Positions 1 through 8,476 of a stretch of 35,161 nucleotides of DNA are shown piece after piece. The notes under the pieces were generated by a model. It saw only the letters and a program-made list of their open reading frames with translations. It made no database searches and had not been told where the DNA came from. The stretch is from the NCBI GenBank assembly GCA_019359175.1, contig JAHHHU010000035.1, positions 1 through 35,161 on the forward strand, written 5' to 3'. The position numbers and the translations under genes were made by a program. Positions within the stretch are counted from its first letter, which is position 1; every line of letters starts with the position of its first letter. The DNA is from Phormidium tanganyikae FI6-MK23. GTDB lineage: Bacteria; Cyanobacteriota; Cyanobacteriia; Leptolyngbyales; Leptolyngbyaceae.

Positions 1-114
1 GCCAACGATTTGAGGATTGGCGAGAGGTTGCTTGCCTAAACTCTGCCGCGTAAATTAGACAAATCGTGATCGTAGCGGAACGATTGTACTTAATTCTGGG
101 TTTTTCTCATTAAG

Positions 115-1028
115 TTGACAGTACCTTTTGATGTCATCATTGTCGGTGGCGGCCCAGCAGGTTTGACTGCTGCTTTGATGCTCGGACGAGCCTGCAAACG
201 GGTCTTGGTTTGTGATGCTGGAAAGCCACGCAATCAAGTTGCTCATGCTGCCCATGGTTTCTTTTCTAGAGATGGAATTTCACCTGCACAACTGCTGCAA
301 ATTGGACGAGAGCAATTGCGTTCTTATGAGGGTGTTGAAATTTAGATGGGTGAAGTGGTCGACGCTCAAAAATTGGGCGATCGCTTTCAAGTGGCTCTGA
401 GTGATGGCAACCAATTTGTCGGTCGCAAACTACTGTTAGCCACGGGTATGAAAGATTCACTTCCGGCAATTGATGGATTCGTAGAACTCTGGGGTAGCAG
501 CATTTTTCACTGTCCTTACTGCCGTGGTTGGGAAGTGCGAGATCAACCTTTAGCAATTTATGGCAAAGGTGAGATAGGGCTTGAAATGACATTCATGCTG
601 ACCGGCTGGAGCCGCAATTTAGTGCTCTGTTCAGATGGTTCTGCCGAATTAACTCATGAGCAATGACAGCAGTTATCAAATTGGGGAGTTCAGCTACGCG
701 AAGAAAAAATTGCCCGACTCGAATATCAAGACGACAAACTAACAGGGATCGTCTTTACGAACAATAAAGTGCTGCCCCGTTGCGGTATATTGCTGCGCCC
801 TCCATCGTATCAGCACAGCCATCTAGCCACAAAGTTAGGTTGTAAGCTTGGCAGCGATGACATGTACAAGTGGATGAGAGTAAGCAAACCTCGCTTCCTG
901 GACTCTATGCGGTGGGCAACGTGTCTAGCCCTTATTCACAGATTGCCGTAGCAGTCGCGAGTGGGACGCTCGCTGCTGTTTCCATCAATCACACTTTGAC
1001 TGAAGAAAATCTGGCTCAGCTTAGGTAA
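115..1028 (+). pseudogene. Broken thioredoxin-reductase-like FAD/NAD(P) oxidoreductase
   Basis: One reading frame from a TTG at 115 starts with a classic FAD-binding motif (VIIVGGGPAGLTAA) and carries a CPYC redox motif (FHCPYCRGWEV, near 510-540). This is the pattern of the thioredoxin-reductase-like flavoproteins found beside small accessory genes in cyanobacteria and Bacillus. The frame is cut by TAG at 343-345 and TGA at 664-666. Around 861-864 it is also shifted: past that point the expected C-terminus (VQVDESKQTSLPGLYAVGN, then a SSPYSQIAVAVASG segment) is readable only in the next frame, as if one G were lost after GACATG. The shifted frame ends at TAA 1026-1028. An intact protein would be about 300 residues, normal for the family. 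Three independent lesions make a functional product unlikely. Family assignment is firm; the substrate is unknown. Confidence 0.88.
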
Positions 1029-1052
1029 ATCAGCAATAAGGAGCTATGAATC

Positions 1053-1841
1053 ATGTTAAAGTCAGAGACTTTTGCATCAAATCAAGAATTTATTAATGCT
1101 TGGAGTTACTTTGCTAGGGCATGTCCTAAAAGAGAAGTTTTAGAAGTGAATGAATTAGCCATCACCTAGAGCGGGACAGACAGTTTCTTTATCAATGCTG
1201 TCTTTCTTACTAAATTTGTTCGTGACGAGGCTGAGCTAGAAACAAAAATAGAAGTGGCTTGTGATTATGCTAAAAAGCGCAATCAGCCCTGGTGGATAAT
1301 AGTTTCTGAAGACTCGGTACCAGAGTTCCTTAGTCCTCAGCTCGATGAAGTCTTTGCTCGACAGGGGCTTGTTCCCTTACTCAGGATGGCTGGTATGGCT
1401 ACTGAGCAACTGCTTCTTTCGACAAGACATAACTCGAAATTAAACTGTGTTAGCGTGAATAACTTGGAGATGAGACGAGCTGTCGCTAACATTAATGCGA
1501 TTAGTTCTAATCTTCCTCCTGCACCTTTTCGCGAAGTTTTAGAACTTGATAGATTTTGGCAAGAGACGGTGTTCAGTACACTGGGTTTTGTGAAAAATCA
1601 ACCCGTATCAACGGCGATAACGTTTCTGATAAACGATGAATTTCATCTAGGATTGGTTGCAACGTTACCGGATTACAGAAATCAGGGTTATGCTGAAGCC
1701 GTTATTCGGCACTCTCTAGAACAAGCAACGCAACGCTATGGCAAAAAACGTACTGCTTTGCATGTAACTCCTGCTGGCTTTCCGGTGTATTAAGGAATGG
1801 GCTATCAACCAACTGCTTATTTTAGGACTTATACCTGTTGA
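1053..1841 (+). pseudogene. Broken GNAT-family N-acetyltransferase
   Basis: An ATG at 1053, preceded by AAGGAG about 10 bases upstream, opens a frame that runs to TGA at 1839-1841 apart from two in-frame stops: TAG at 1167-1169 and TAA at 1791-1793. The longest uninterrupted piece (1170-1793) contains a GNAT acetyl-CoA-binding motif, DYRNQGYAEAVIRHSLEQA, preceded by the beta-strand FHLGLVATL. After the second stop the conserved-looking tail GMGYQPTAYFRTY continues in the same frame, so the stop is a point lesion and not the natural end. The gene would encode about 260 residues. It starts 25 bases after the broken oxidoreductase on the same strand, so the two were probably co-transcribed and decayed together. 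The acceptor substrate cannot be told. Confidence 0.85.
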
Positions 1842-1933
1842 AGTGAAAGGTTGATAATTGCCTTGATTTCACCCCGATTACGACAATTAGGAGCTTTACA
1901 CAAGGCAGAAGTCAATCAGTGACATCAAGATGA

Positions 1934-2176
1934 GTTCTGAAAGGCATTTTTGGCAAGCTGTTTGACAAGATTCTACTGGGAAAGCGCTCGAACATTGAGT
2001 CAGTGAATGACCAACTGAAGAACATTTGCCAGATTGAGCATTCGCGGCATCGCAGTTGCTGGAATTTCCTCGTCAATCTGATGGCAGGGCTGATTGCTTA
2101 CACCTATCAGCCCAAGTTCCCTTCGCTCGGCTTGCAACCGAAAGGTCTGCCTGCCCTGCCTCCTGCGATTTTTTAA
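1934..2176 (+). pseudogene. IS982-family transposase C-terminal remnant
   Basis: After a TGA at 1931-1933 a frame of 80 codons reads [18 protein letters not shown], then [12 protein letters not shown] and [20 protein letters not shown], ending in TAA 2174-2176. The N-D-Q-L-K-N and I-E-H-S-R-H-R signature with the closing [16 protein letters not shown] is typical of the last quarter of IS982-type DDE transposases. The N-terminal three quarters, including most of the catalytic core, are missing. The join [12 protein letters not shown] suggests an internal deletion, because the family normally has about 30 residues between these blocks (inference). Terminal inverted repeats could not be identified with confidence. 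This is a dead mobile-element fragment next to two decayed genes. Confidence 0.82.
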
Positions 2177-2329
2177 TCTGTCGAACTCACGTTAAGCTGA
2201 AGACTTAGTCAAGGTTTTCCAGAATGCGATCGCGAAATTCCACGATTCATCAAACTTCACTGATTGTTAAATAGACGATCGCGTTTTTGTGCCCGCCATT
2301 CGTTTGTAACCTCGATTGGATCGCCCTTT

Positions 2330-3190
2330 TCAGTTTACCGCTTCTAGTTCAGTCGGCTTACGGCTCGTTAACGTAATCACAGTGACTTCAGGCGGACAGA
2401 ACAATCGACCTGGAAAATAAGTTCCTAACCCGCGATTTACATAAAGTCGATTGTTTCCGACTTGATGAAATCCTTTCACCCATTCCCAATGTTTCATCAC
2501 TCGATAACAGGCTGCTAACACTGGAATTTTGTACTTAATCTTTCCAGGTAAAGTTCGATAGAGATAAGCACAAGTCGCAGAGACATTCAAAATTCTTGGA
2601 ATAAGCATCTGTCCTCCGTGGCTATGCCCCGAAAGCTGTAAATCAACGCGATACTGTTGTAGCGGTTCAGCACAGTCGGGATTATGTGCAAGAACAATGC
2701 GCGGCAGATCAGCAGGAAGTTGCTCGATCAATGCACCGGATTGTTTGTACGCCGATGACCAAAAATCTGCTAAACCGACCAGTGCAAGCCCTTCCCCGAC
2801 TGGATAAACAATCTCGTTCCACAAGACTTGGATATCGACTTGTGAGAGTGCATCAATGATGATTTGTTTGCTATCTCGACGACACAGATCATGATTGCCC
2901 AGAATTCCATAAATCCCTGCTTTGCATTCCACCTGTTTCAATCGCTTTGCTAACTCATAGATCGGCTTTGGATTGTCGGTGACAAAATCGCCTGTAATCA
3001 CGACGAAATCCGCTTCGGCTTGATTGGTTGCCTCGATCGCTTGATTCAAAACTTCTTCAGATAAAAGCTCTCCGTCATAATGCAAATCGGAAAGTTGAAC
3101 AATCTTTGTGCCATTCAAGTGAGCGGGGAGATTGTCGATCGCTAAATTGAGAGTTTCGACCTTCAGGGATTGATTGAATAGGGGCTGCAT
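2330..3190 (-). CDS. Calcineurin-like metallophosphoesterase (YaeI-like)
   Basis: This 286-residue protein has the full metallophosphoesterase signature in order: QLSDLHYD (first metal Asp and His), VVITGDFV (GD), LGNHD (GNH), VLAHNPD (His) and LSGHSHGGQ (GHSH). These place two metal ions in a soluble alpha/beta fold. The closest general pattern is the YaeI/YkuE group, some of which act on lipid-linked phosphates, but the true substrate is not visible. No signal peptide or membrane helix is obvious at the N-terminus, although some relatives carry one. The start is the ATG at 3190; the next gene upstream starts or ends about 70 bases away on the same strand. Family certain, substrate unknown. 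Confidence 0.9.
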   Translation of the reverse strand: MQPLFNQSLKVETLNLAIDNLPAHLNGTKIVQLSDLHYDGELLSEEVLNQAIEATNQAEADFVVITGDFVTDNPKPIYELAKRLKQVECKAGIYGILGNHDLCRRDSKQIIIDALSQVDIQVLWNEIVYPVGEGLALVGLADFWSSAYKQSGALIEQLPADLPRIVLAHNPDCAEPLQQYRVDLQLSGHSHGGQMLIPRILNVSATCAYLYRTLPGKIKYKIPVLAACYRVMKHWEWVKGFHQVGNNRLYVNRGLGTYFPGRLFCPPEVTVITLTSRKPTELEAVN

Positions 3191-3263
3191 ATCGTCTTGC
3201 TGTAACGCGCTCTCAGCTTAACAAAACCCAGCCAAACTCGACGGTGAAAGCTTGGTGAATCTA

Positions 3264-4757
3264 TTACGAAAATTTGGTCAATACTCCTAGAAGTTTCCGG
3301 CTTGTTGGAGTAAGCAGAGTTTTTCGATAGGTATCCGCTGCTTTTCTAATCGCTTCGGCTTGAGTCGGATAAGGATGAATCACACTGGATAAGGTATTTA
3401 AGCCGCCTTTCCCCACGATCGCTAATGTAATTTCGCTGATCATTTCGCCTGCATGACTCGCGACGATCGTAGCTCCAAGGATTTGACTTTTTTTGTGCAG
3501 AATTTTGACGAATCCGTTAGTTTCTCCATCCGCGATCGCGCGATCGATTTTTTCAAGCGGAATTTTGATCGTTTCCGCATCCAAAGCGTTATGCTGTCCA
3601 ACTTGGGCGATTTCTGGATCGGTGTAAATTGCAGAAGGCATGACTAAACTACTGAGCTTCGATCGACCGAATCCAAACGGCGAAAAGAGCGCATTCTTGA
3701 TCACGATTCTTGCTGCTGCGTCCGCTGCATGAGTGTATTTCCAATTCATGCAAATATCGCCTGCTGCAAAAATTTTGGGATTTGAGGTCTGTAAGTGATC
3801 GTTGATTTTCACGCCTTTTTTATCGTATTCAACGCCAGCCGCTTCGAGATTTAATCGTTCTACATTGGGTGATCGACCTGCTCCGACTAGAATTTTATCG
3901 ACTGTGATTTGTTGTGAATTGAAGTGAATCTCCTTACCGTTGTTAGTTTGTTCCACTTTGTCGATCGGACTATTGAAAATTAGTTGAATTCCTTCTTTCA
4001 GAAAGACCTGTTTCAGAATTTCAGCGGCTTCTGGATCTTCTCGATCGAGCAATCGCTTTTTGTTGTGAAATAGCGTCACTTCACAGCCTAATCGTCGAAA
4101 CGTTTGCGCCATCTCACAGCCGATCGAACCGCCTCCGATCACTGCCAATCGATTCGGTCGCTCAGTTAATGAAAAAACGGTTTCATTGGTTAAAAATCCG
4201 GCTTCTGCGAGTCCTGGAATCTCTGGACGACTGGCACGCGCTCCGGTTGCGATCGCGGCTTTTTTGAACTTCAAAACCTGATCGCCCACTGCAATACGAT
4301 CGCGATCCAAAAACTTCCCTTCTCCCAAAAACACATCGATTCCAAGCGCCTGAAACCGTTGAGCCGAATCATTTTCGCTGATTCCTGCTCGCACTCGTCG
4401 CATCCGTTCCATTACCGCTGGAAAATCGACTTCGATCTGATCAGGGGGAATCACTCCAAACGATCGAGCTTGCTGCATCTCTCCTACAACGCGCGACGAT
4501 CGAATCATTGTTTTTGAAGGAACACATCCCACATTAAGACAATCGCCGCCCATTAAATGCTTTTCAATAATCGCAACTTTCAAGCCAATTCCCAGTCCCG
4601 CCGCTCCCGCTGCCACAACTAATCCTGCCGTTCCCGCACCGATTACAACCAAGTCATATTGCTCTCGCGGTTGCGGATTGACCCAATCGATCGGATGAAC
4701 GTGAGAAATTAGTAACTCATTGTGAACATCAAGCGGAGAAATCAGAGAATCTTTCAT
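3264..4757 (-). CDS. MerA-like FAD-dependent pyridine nucleotide-disulfide oxidoreductase
   Basis: A 497-residue flavoprotein of the dihydrolipoamide dehydrogenase/mercuric reductase superfamily. Visible motifs are an FAD fold (LVVIGAGTAGLVVAAGAA), the redox-active disulfide GGDCLNVGCVPSK, an NAD(P) fold (RLAVIGGGSIGCEMA) and a second FAD site (IFAAGDI). The dimerisation end reads HPYPTQAEA. The catalytic His of lipoamide dehydrogenases (HxHPT) is a Tyr here, as in MerA. However, the protein lacks both the N-terminal HMA domain and the vicinal Cys pair at the MerA C-terminus (it ends VLTKFS), so mercury reduction is not supported. Its ATG overlaps by four bases the stop of a TVP38/TMEM64 membrane protein gene, so the two are translated as one operon. 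This pairing is common in cyanobacteria, where the electron acceptor remains unclear. Confidence 0.9.
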   Translation of the reverse strand: MKDSLISPLDVHNELLISHVHPIDWVNPQPREQYDLVVIGAGTAGLVVAAGAAGLGIGLKVAIIEKHLMGGDCLNVGCVPSKTMIRSSRVVGEMQQARSFGVIPPDQIEVDFPAVMERMRRVRAGISENDSAQRFQALGIDVFLGEGKFLDRDRIAVGDQVLKFKKAAIATGARASRPEIPGLAEAGFLTNETVFSLTERPNRLAVIGGGSIGCEMAQTFRRLGCEVTLFHNKKRLLDREDPEAAEILKQVFLKEGIQLIFNSPIDKVEQTNNGKEIHFNSQQITVDKILVGAGRSPNVERLNLEAAGVEYDKKGVKINDHLQTSNPKIFAAGDICMNWKYTHAADAAARIVIKNALFSPFGFGRSKLSSLVMPSAIYTDPEIAQVGQHNALDAETIKIPLEKIDRAIADGETNGFVKILHKKSQILGATIVASHAGEMISEITLAIVGKGGLNTLSSVIHPYPTQAEAIRKAADTYRKTLLTPTSRKLLGVLTKFS

Positions 4758-5365
4758 TTTTGTTCTAAACCATTATCTTGAAGAGCTTGTTTAGCAATTC
4801 GAGTTACATACACCGTTACGATCACTGTAGCGACTAATCCAACGATGCGAATTCCCCATTGTGCGTATTGTGCTTCTCGATTCAATTCCGTTGTTCCAAT
4901 CGTTGCCAAATTTCCCGCCAACGAACCGATATACACATACATTACGATTCCAGGAATCATGCCGACACAGCCGAGCGCATAATCTTTCAACGCTACCTGT
5001 GTCACTCCAAACGCATAATTTAAGAACGTGAACGGAAATACAGGCGACAACCGAGTCAAAATCACAACCTTCAATCCTTCTTTCGACACAGCTTCGTCGA
5101 TCGCTTTAAATTTGTCGTTTCCCTCAATCCGTTTCTCCACCCAATCCCGCGCTAAGTACCGCCCGACTAGGAAAGCTGCGATCGCACCCAATGTTGCGCC
5201 CACAAACACATAAACTGATCCGAGAACGATACCAAACACTGCTCCCGCGCCTAAAGTCAAAATCGATCCGGGAATGAAAAGAATGGCAGCAAAAATATAA
5301 AGAGCGATGAATGCGATCGCGCCCAACGAACCGAGATTCTGAATCCAACTAAGAACTTCTTGCAT
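4754..5365 (-). CDS. TVP38/TMEM64-family (SNARE-associated) membrane protein
   Basis: A 203-residue integral membrane protein with about five hydrophobic segments. It carries the family's core features: FIPGSILTLGAGAVFG near residues 30-45, the re-entrant region LVGRYLARDWVEKRI, and the FPFTFLNYAFGVT segment with LTRLSPVFP just before it. These proteins belong to the VTT/DedA superfamily, some members of which scramble or flip lipids; the substrate of this one is not known. It is the first gene of a two-gene operon with the MerA-like flavoprotein (ATGA overlap at 4754-4757), which suggests a membrane-linked redox role, but that is inference. The ATG at 5365 is the first Met after the preceding stop. 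Confidence 0.88.
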   Translation of the reverse strand: MQEVLSWIQNLGSLGAIAFIALYIFAAILFIPGSILTLGAGAVFGIVLGSVYVFVGATLGAIAAFLVGRYLARDWVEKRIEGNDKFKAIDEAVSKEGLKVVILTRLSPVFPFTFLNYAFGVTQVALKDYALGCVGMIPGIVMYVYIGSLAGNLATIGTTELNREAQYAQWGIRIVGLVATVIVTVYVTRIAKQALQDNGLEQK

Positions 5366-5608
5366 GAGCTAGAGAAAAAAGAAACGAGTTGGACATCCAC
5401 CGCACGTAAGAATTTGTAATAAAAACGCTCATCAAATCGGAATACCTTAATAAATAGCGCAACAAGGTGATTCTGACATTTGCGGTACGATTCCGGGTTC
5501 AAAGCCTCCATTTGAGCCGAAATTAGGGATTTAATCTAGAATTTGGGATCGAAGCGCGGAAGTTACACGCCAGCGAACCACTTAATTTACAGTGTTGGGA
5601 AGTTTAGA
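5366..5608. promoter_or_regulatory. Divergent intergenic region between the TVP38 operon and heme oxygenase
   Basis: These 243 bases separate two divergently transcribed units, so both promoters must lie here. I see no clear repeat, tRNA or small gene. An NtcA or Fur palindrome was not recognised by eye. The reading frames that cross it are unrelated to known families. Confidence 0.4.
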
Positions 5609-6325
5609 ATGAGCAGCAATTTAGCAACAAAACTTCGCGAAGGAACCAAGAAAGCTCACACGATGGCTGAGAACACAGGCTTCATCGCGTGTTTTCTAAA
5701 AGGTACGGTTGAAAAAGAATCTTACCGTAAGCTCGTTGCAAACTTTTACTTTGTCTATTCGGCAATGGAAGAGGAAATGCGCCGCCTCAAAGATCATCCG
5801 ATCTTGTCGCAGGTGTATTTTCCAGAACTCGAACGCAAAGAAACGCTAGAGCAAGATCTAGCCTATTATTTCGGCAAAAACTGGCGGGATCAAATCGCTC
5901 CCTCTGATGCAACTCAGGCTTACGTCGCCCGCATTCACCAAGTCGCGAACAGCAATCCCGAACTCTTGATTGCTCATTCCTACACGCGCTACATCGGTGA
6001 CTTGTCCGGTGGTCAAATCCTCAAAAAAATTGCCCAAAACGGCATGAATCTCAGCGAAGGCGAAGGCACAAGCTTCTATGAGTTCAAGCACATTTCTGAT
6101 GAGAAAGCCTTCAAAAAAGAGTACCGCGCCCGCTTGGATGCGCTACCGATCGATGATGCCACCGCCGATCGCATTGTAGAAGAAGCAAACGATGCGTTTG
6201 GCATGAATATGTATGTGTTCAAAGAACTCGAAGGTAATCTGATCAAAGCGATCGGGATGGCAGTGTTCAACGCGCTCACCCGCAGACGCGGACGGGGCAG
6301 CACGGAACTGGCAACCGCGGAATAA
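5609..6325 (+). CDS. ho1: Heme oxygenase (biliverdin-producing)
   Basis: This 238-residue protein opens heme to biliverdin IX-alpha, CO and iron using ferredoxin, the first step to phycobilins. It has the proximal heme ligand His17 in the N-terminal helix (LREGTKKAHTMAENT) and the distal helix GDLSGGQILKK that is diagnostic for the family. Its length matches cyanobacterial HO1. I chose the ATG at 5609 over the longer frame from 5543: it has a GGGAAG ribosome site seven bases upstream, and the family begins with MSxNLAxxLRxGTKKAH. A short R-rich tail (TRRRGRGSTELATAE) follows the fold. The gene stands alone, facing away from the TVP38 operon and followed by a palindromic dispersed repeat. Confidence 0.96.
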   Translation: MSSNLATKLREGTKKAHTMAENTGFIACFLKGTVEKESYRKLVANFYFVYSAMEEEMRRLKDHPILSQVYFPELERKETLEQDLAYYFGKNWRDQIAPSDATQAYVARIHQVANSNPELLIAHSYTRYIGDLSGGQILKKIAQNGMNLSEGEGTSFYEFKHISDEKAFKKEYRARLDALPIDDATADRIVEEANDAFGMNMYVFKELEGNLIKAIGMAVFNALTRRRGRGSTELATAE

Positions 6326-6453
6326 AACCCAATCAATTCTTGAATCCTGGGAACTTGGTGAAGAAAATCATCGAGTTTTCAGGATTCATCGTTTGGACTT
6401 GGTATGATTAGCCTCGGTTCGACGGTTTTTTACTTCGTTTTGGGCGGATAGCT

Positions 6454-6538
6454 GCCCCCTAAATCCCCCATTCTGGGGGACTTTGAAAGAATTAAACTTC
6501 CTTGGTTTGAAGTCCCCAGAATGGGGGATTTAGGGGGC
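6454..6538. repeat. Palindromic dispersed repeat (CCCCC/GGGGG type), copy 1
   Basis: The left arm (6454-6483, starting GCCCCCTAAATCCCCCATTC) is the reverse complement of the right arm (6510-6538, ending GGGGGATTTAGGGGGC) with a single-base indel over 30 positions. About 26 AT-rich bases separate them. RNA from either strand would form a very strong hairpin. The right arm is repeated almost exactly at 34277-34306. Such arms recur in many cyanobacterial genomes as short non-coding dispersed repeats. It fills most of the gap between the heme oxygenase stop (6325) and the CobW-type start (6616) and may also end heme oxygenase transcription. Confidence 0.9.
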
Positions 6539-6615
6539 GAACCGAATATCCAATCGAAGCGAACCCCTCGATCGGACTGACGTTGTGATTAACGCGATCG
6601 CTTTAACAAAAACTT

Positions 6616-7650
6616 ATGGCTGCAAAGATTCCGGTTACTGTCATTACTGGCTTTTTAGGAAGTGGAAAAACGACGCTCGTTCGTCACCTGCTGCAAAATA
6701 ATCAGGGTCGGCGGATTGCGGTGCTGGTGAATGAGTTCGGGGAGTTGGGGATTGATGGAGAATTACTTCGATCGTGTCAAGTTTGCCCCGAAGACGAAAC
6801 CAGTAATATCGTTGAACTCACAAACGGCTGTCTCTGCTGCACTGTGCAAGAGGAATTCCTGCCGACGATGTTGGAATTGCTCAAGCGTCGGGATAGCTTG
6901 GATTGCATCGTGATCGAAACTTCTGGTTTAGCATTGCCAAAACCATTGATCAAAGCATTTCGCTGGCATGAGATTCGCAATGCGGCGACCGTTGATGGAG
7001 TGATTACCGTTGTCGATTGCGAAGCCGTTTCGACCGGAACTTTAGCCGCGGATCTCCAAGCCGTTGAAACTCAAAGACAAGCCGATCCGAATCTCGATCA
7101 CGAAACTCCGCTACAAGAGCTTTTTGAGGATCAGCTTGCCTGCGCGGATCTCGTGATTTTGAATAAAACTGATCTTGTCGATTTGGAAACTCAGGAAAAA
7201 GTTCGATCGCTGGTTGAACAAGAACTTCCCAGAGCCGTCAAAATTGTCGAAAATGGACGCAACGATCGAGAAATTGATCCGAACTTGCTGCTTGGTTTCA
7301 ATGCTGCGGTTGAGGATAACTTAGCTTCTCGCCCAAGTCATCACGACGATGAAGAAGAACATGATCACGATGATGACATTCAATCGACGCATTTGATCTT
7401 GGACAAATCGTTTGATCCAAATCAACTGCGATCGCGCTTAGAAAAACTCGTTCAAGAGCAGGAAATTTACCGTGTGAAGGGATTTGTGGCGGTTCCTGAT
7501 AAACCAATGCGGTTAGTTGTTCAAGGCGTAGGTTCGCGATTTGAGCATTTCTACGATCGACCTTGGCGCTCGGATGAATTGCGGCAGACTCGATTGGTCT
7601 TCATCGGCAAAGATCTTGACTCGACCCAGTTAGCAGCAAAATTCGCTTAA
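6616..7650 (+). CDS. CobW/COG0523-family metal-handling GTPase
   Basis: The 344-residue protein belongs to the G3E GTPase family that delivers metals (zinc, cobalt or others) to client enzymes. Visible features are Walker A at residues 12-19 (GFLGSGKT), Walker B/switch region (IVIETSGLALP), the family's metal-binding GCLCC at 71-75, the guanine motif ILNKTDLVD, and a His/Asp/Glu-rich linker near residue 240 (HHDDEEEHDHDDD) before the CobW C-terminal domain. The His-rich linker is typical of zinc-related members. No cobalamin gene lies nearby, so calling it cobW proper would overreach. The start ATG at 6616 fits the family N-terminus. Its stop overlaps by four bases the stop of the converging Mo-nitro_C gene. 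Confidence 0.92.
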   Translation: MAAKIPVTVITGFLGSGKTTLVRHLLQNNQGRRIAVLVNEFGELGIDGELLRSCQVCPEDETSNIVELTNGCLCCTVQEEFLPTMLELLKRRDSLDCIVIETSGLALPKPLIKAFRWHEIRNAATVDGVITVVDCEAVSTGTLAADLQAVETQRQADPNLDHETPLQELFEDQLACADLVILNKTDLVDLETQEKVRSLVEQELPRAVKIVENGRNDREIDPNLLLGFNAAVEDNLASRPSHHDDEEEHDHDDDIQSTHLILDKSFDPNQLRSRLEKLVQEQEIYRVKGFVAVPDKPMRLVVQGVGSRFEHFYDRPWRSDELRQTRLVFIGKDLDSTQLAAKFA

Positions 7651-7955
7651 GCGACCATCTCGCCACATTCATCGACCAAATAGCACAAGGCGCGGAACCG
7701 CAACCCGACAAACTGATCGTAGAGCGGATTCAGCTTGCACATCGGTGGAATGTGAACGATCGTGCGTCCAAACATCTTGATCTCGCGCTCGAACGGGCAT
7801 TGTGCTGGGATCAGCTTGCAGACAAGATGAGCGGACTTACGATCGCGGACATCGATCGAATCTAACCAATTGCGAATCGGCTTAAACAAGTCAAATTTGG
7901 AGCGAGATTGACCAGAAGAAAGCGGGAAATCAAACGTAAATTGTGACTCAGACAT
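7647..7955 (-). CDS. Mo-dependent nitrogenase C-terminal domain family protein
   Basis: A 102-residue protein matching the cyanobacterial Mo-nitro_C family: IRNWLDSIDVRD, HLVCKLIPAQCPFE, HIPPMCKLNPLYDQ and FRALCYLVDECGE in order, with four conserved Cys. Despite the family name, most copies are stand-alone and occur also in cyanobacteria that do not fix nitrogen; the function is unknown and no nif gene is present here. I chose ATG 7955 (MSESQFTF) over the upstream frame starting at 8000, because a GGGAAGG ribosome site lies seven bases before it. The gene converges on the CobW-type GTPase. Confidence 0.85.
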   Translation of the reverse strand: MSESQFTFDFPLSSGQSRSKFDLFKPIRNWLDSIDVRDRKSAHLVCKLIPAQCPFEREIKMFGRTIVHIPPMCKLNPLYDQFVGLRFRALCYLVDECGEMVA

Positions 7956-8476
7956 GACGACCTTCCCAAAGAGATAAGAGAGAGTTTTGCTCTGTTTCAA
8001 GGCTGAGGAATTGTTTCTTTTCTCACTACAAGATACACAATGAATTTTGAATTTCCGTAAGTTTCAGAAGAGAGAAAGAACAAGCCTTGATTAAGGTTGA
8101 GTGAAACAATTTGGGCGAATTGGTAACTTAGATTTCAGGCTCAACATACCCATGTCTACGTCGCAACCCTTCAACTTATGCAGAAATATCGCTTGAATTG
8201 TTCCTATTTTTTCCCAGAGTTATTTCCATTAAAGTGATCCCCAAAATCAGTGCCCAGCATCCTAAAGAGTAACTTTTTCTTTACGATTCGATAAATCTAC
8301 CTCTGCCGATATTCGTCTCTAGACATAAAGATAAATCCTGGAGCCAATTTCGCAGAACTGTAGTTTTTATTACCTTGTTAACTTCTGATTATCAAAAGCT
8401 TTTCTTAATCCTCGATCGCTCGTATTTTCTGAGAGCGATTTGATAAATTAAATACACTTTGCAAGCGAGCTTATCT
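7956..8476. other. Gene-free region upstream of the tocopherol cluster
   Basis: About 520 bases between the divergent Mo-nitro_C and tocopherol genes. It is AT-rich, especially 8340-8460, and must contain both promoters. No conserved small protein, tRNA, repeat or known RNA was recognised. A TTTGATAAATTAAATAC stretch just before the tocopherol methyltransferase start could hold a -10 element, but this is weak. Confidence 0.4.

Noticed and set aside
3264-4757. Call as mercuric reductase merA
   Set aside because: No HMA domain and no C-terminal vicinal cysteines; only the general fold is shared.
5480-5530. GGTTCAAAGCC resembling a tRNA T-arm
   Set aside because: No acceptor stem, anticodon arm or D-arm can be built around it.
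7647-7955. Evidence for nitrogen fixation
   Set aside because: The Mo-nitro_C family is common in non-fixing cyanobacteria and no nif gene is present.
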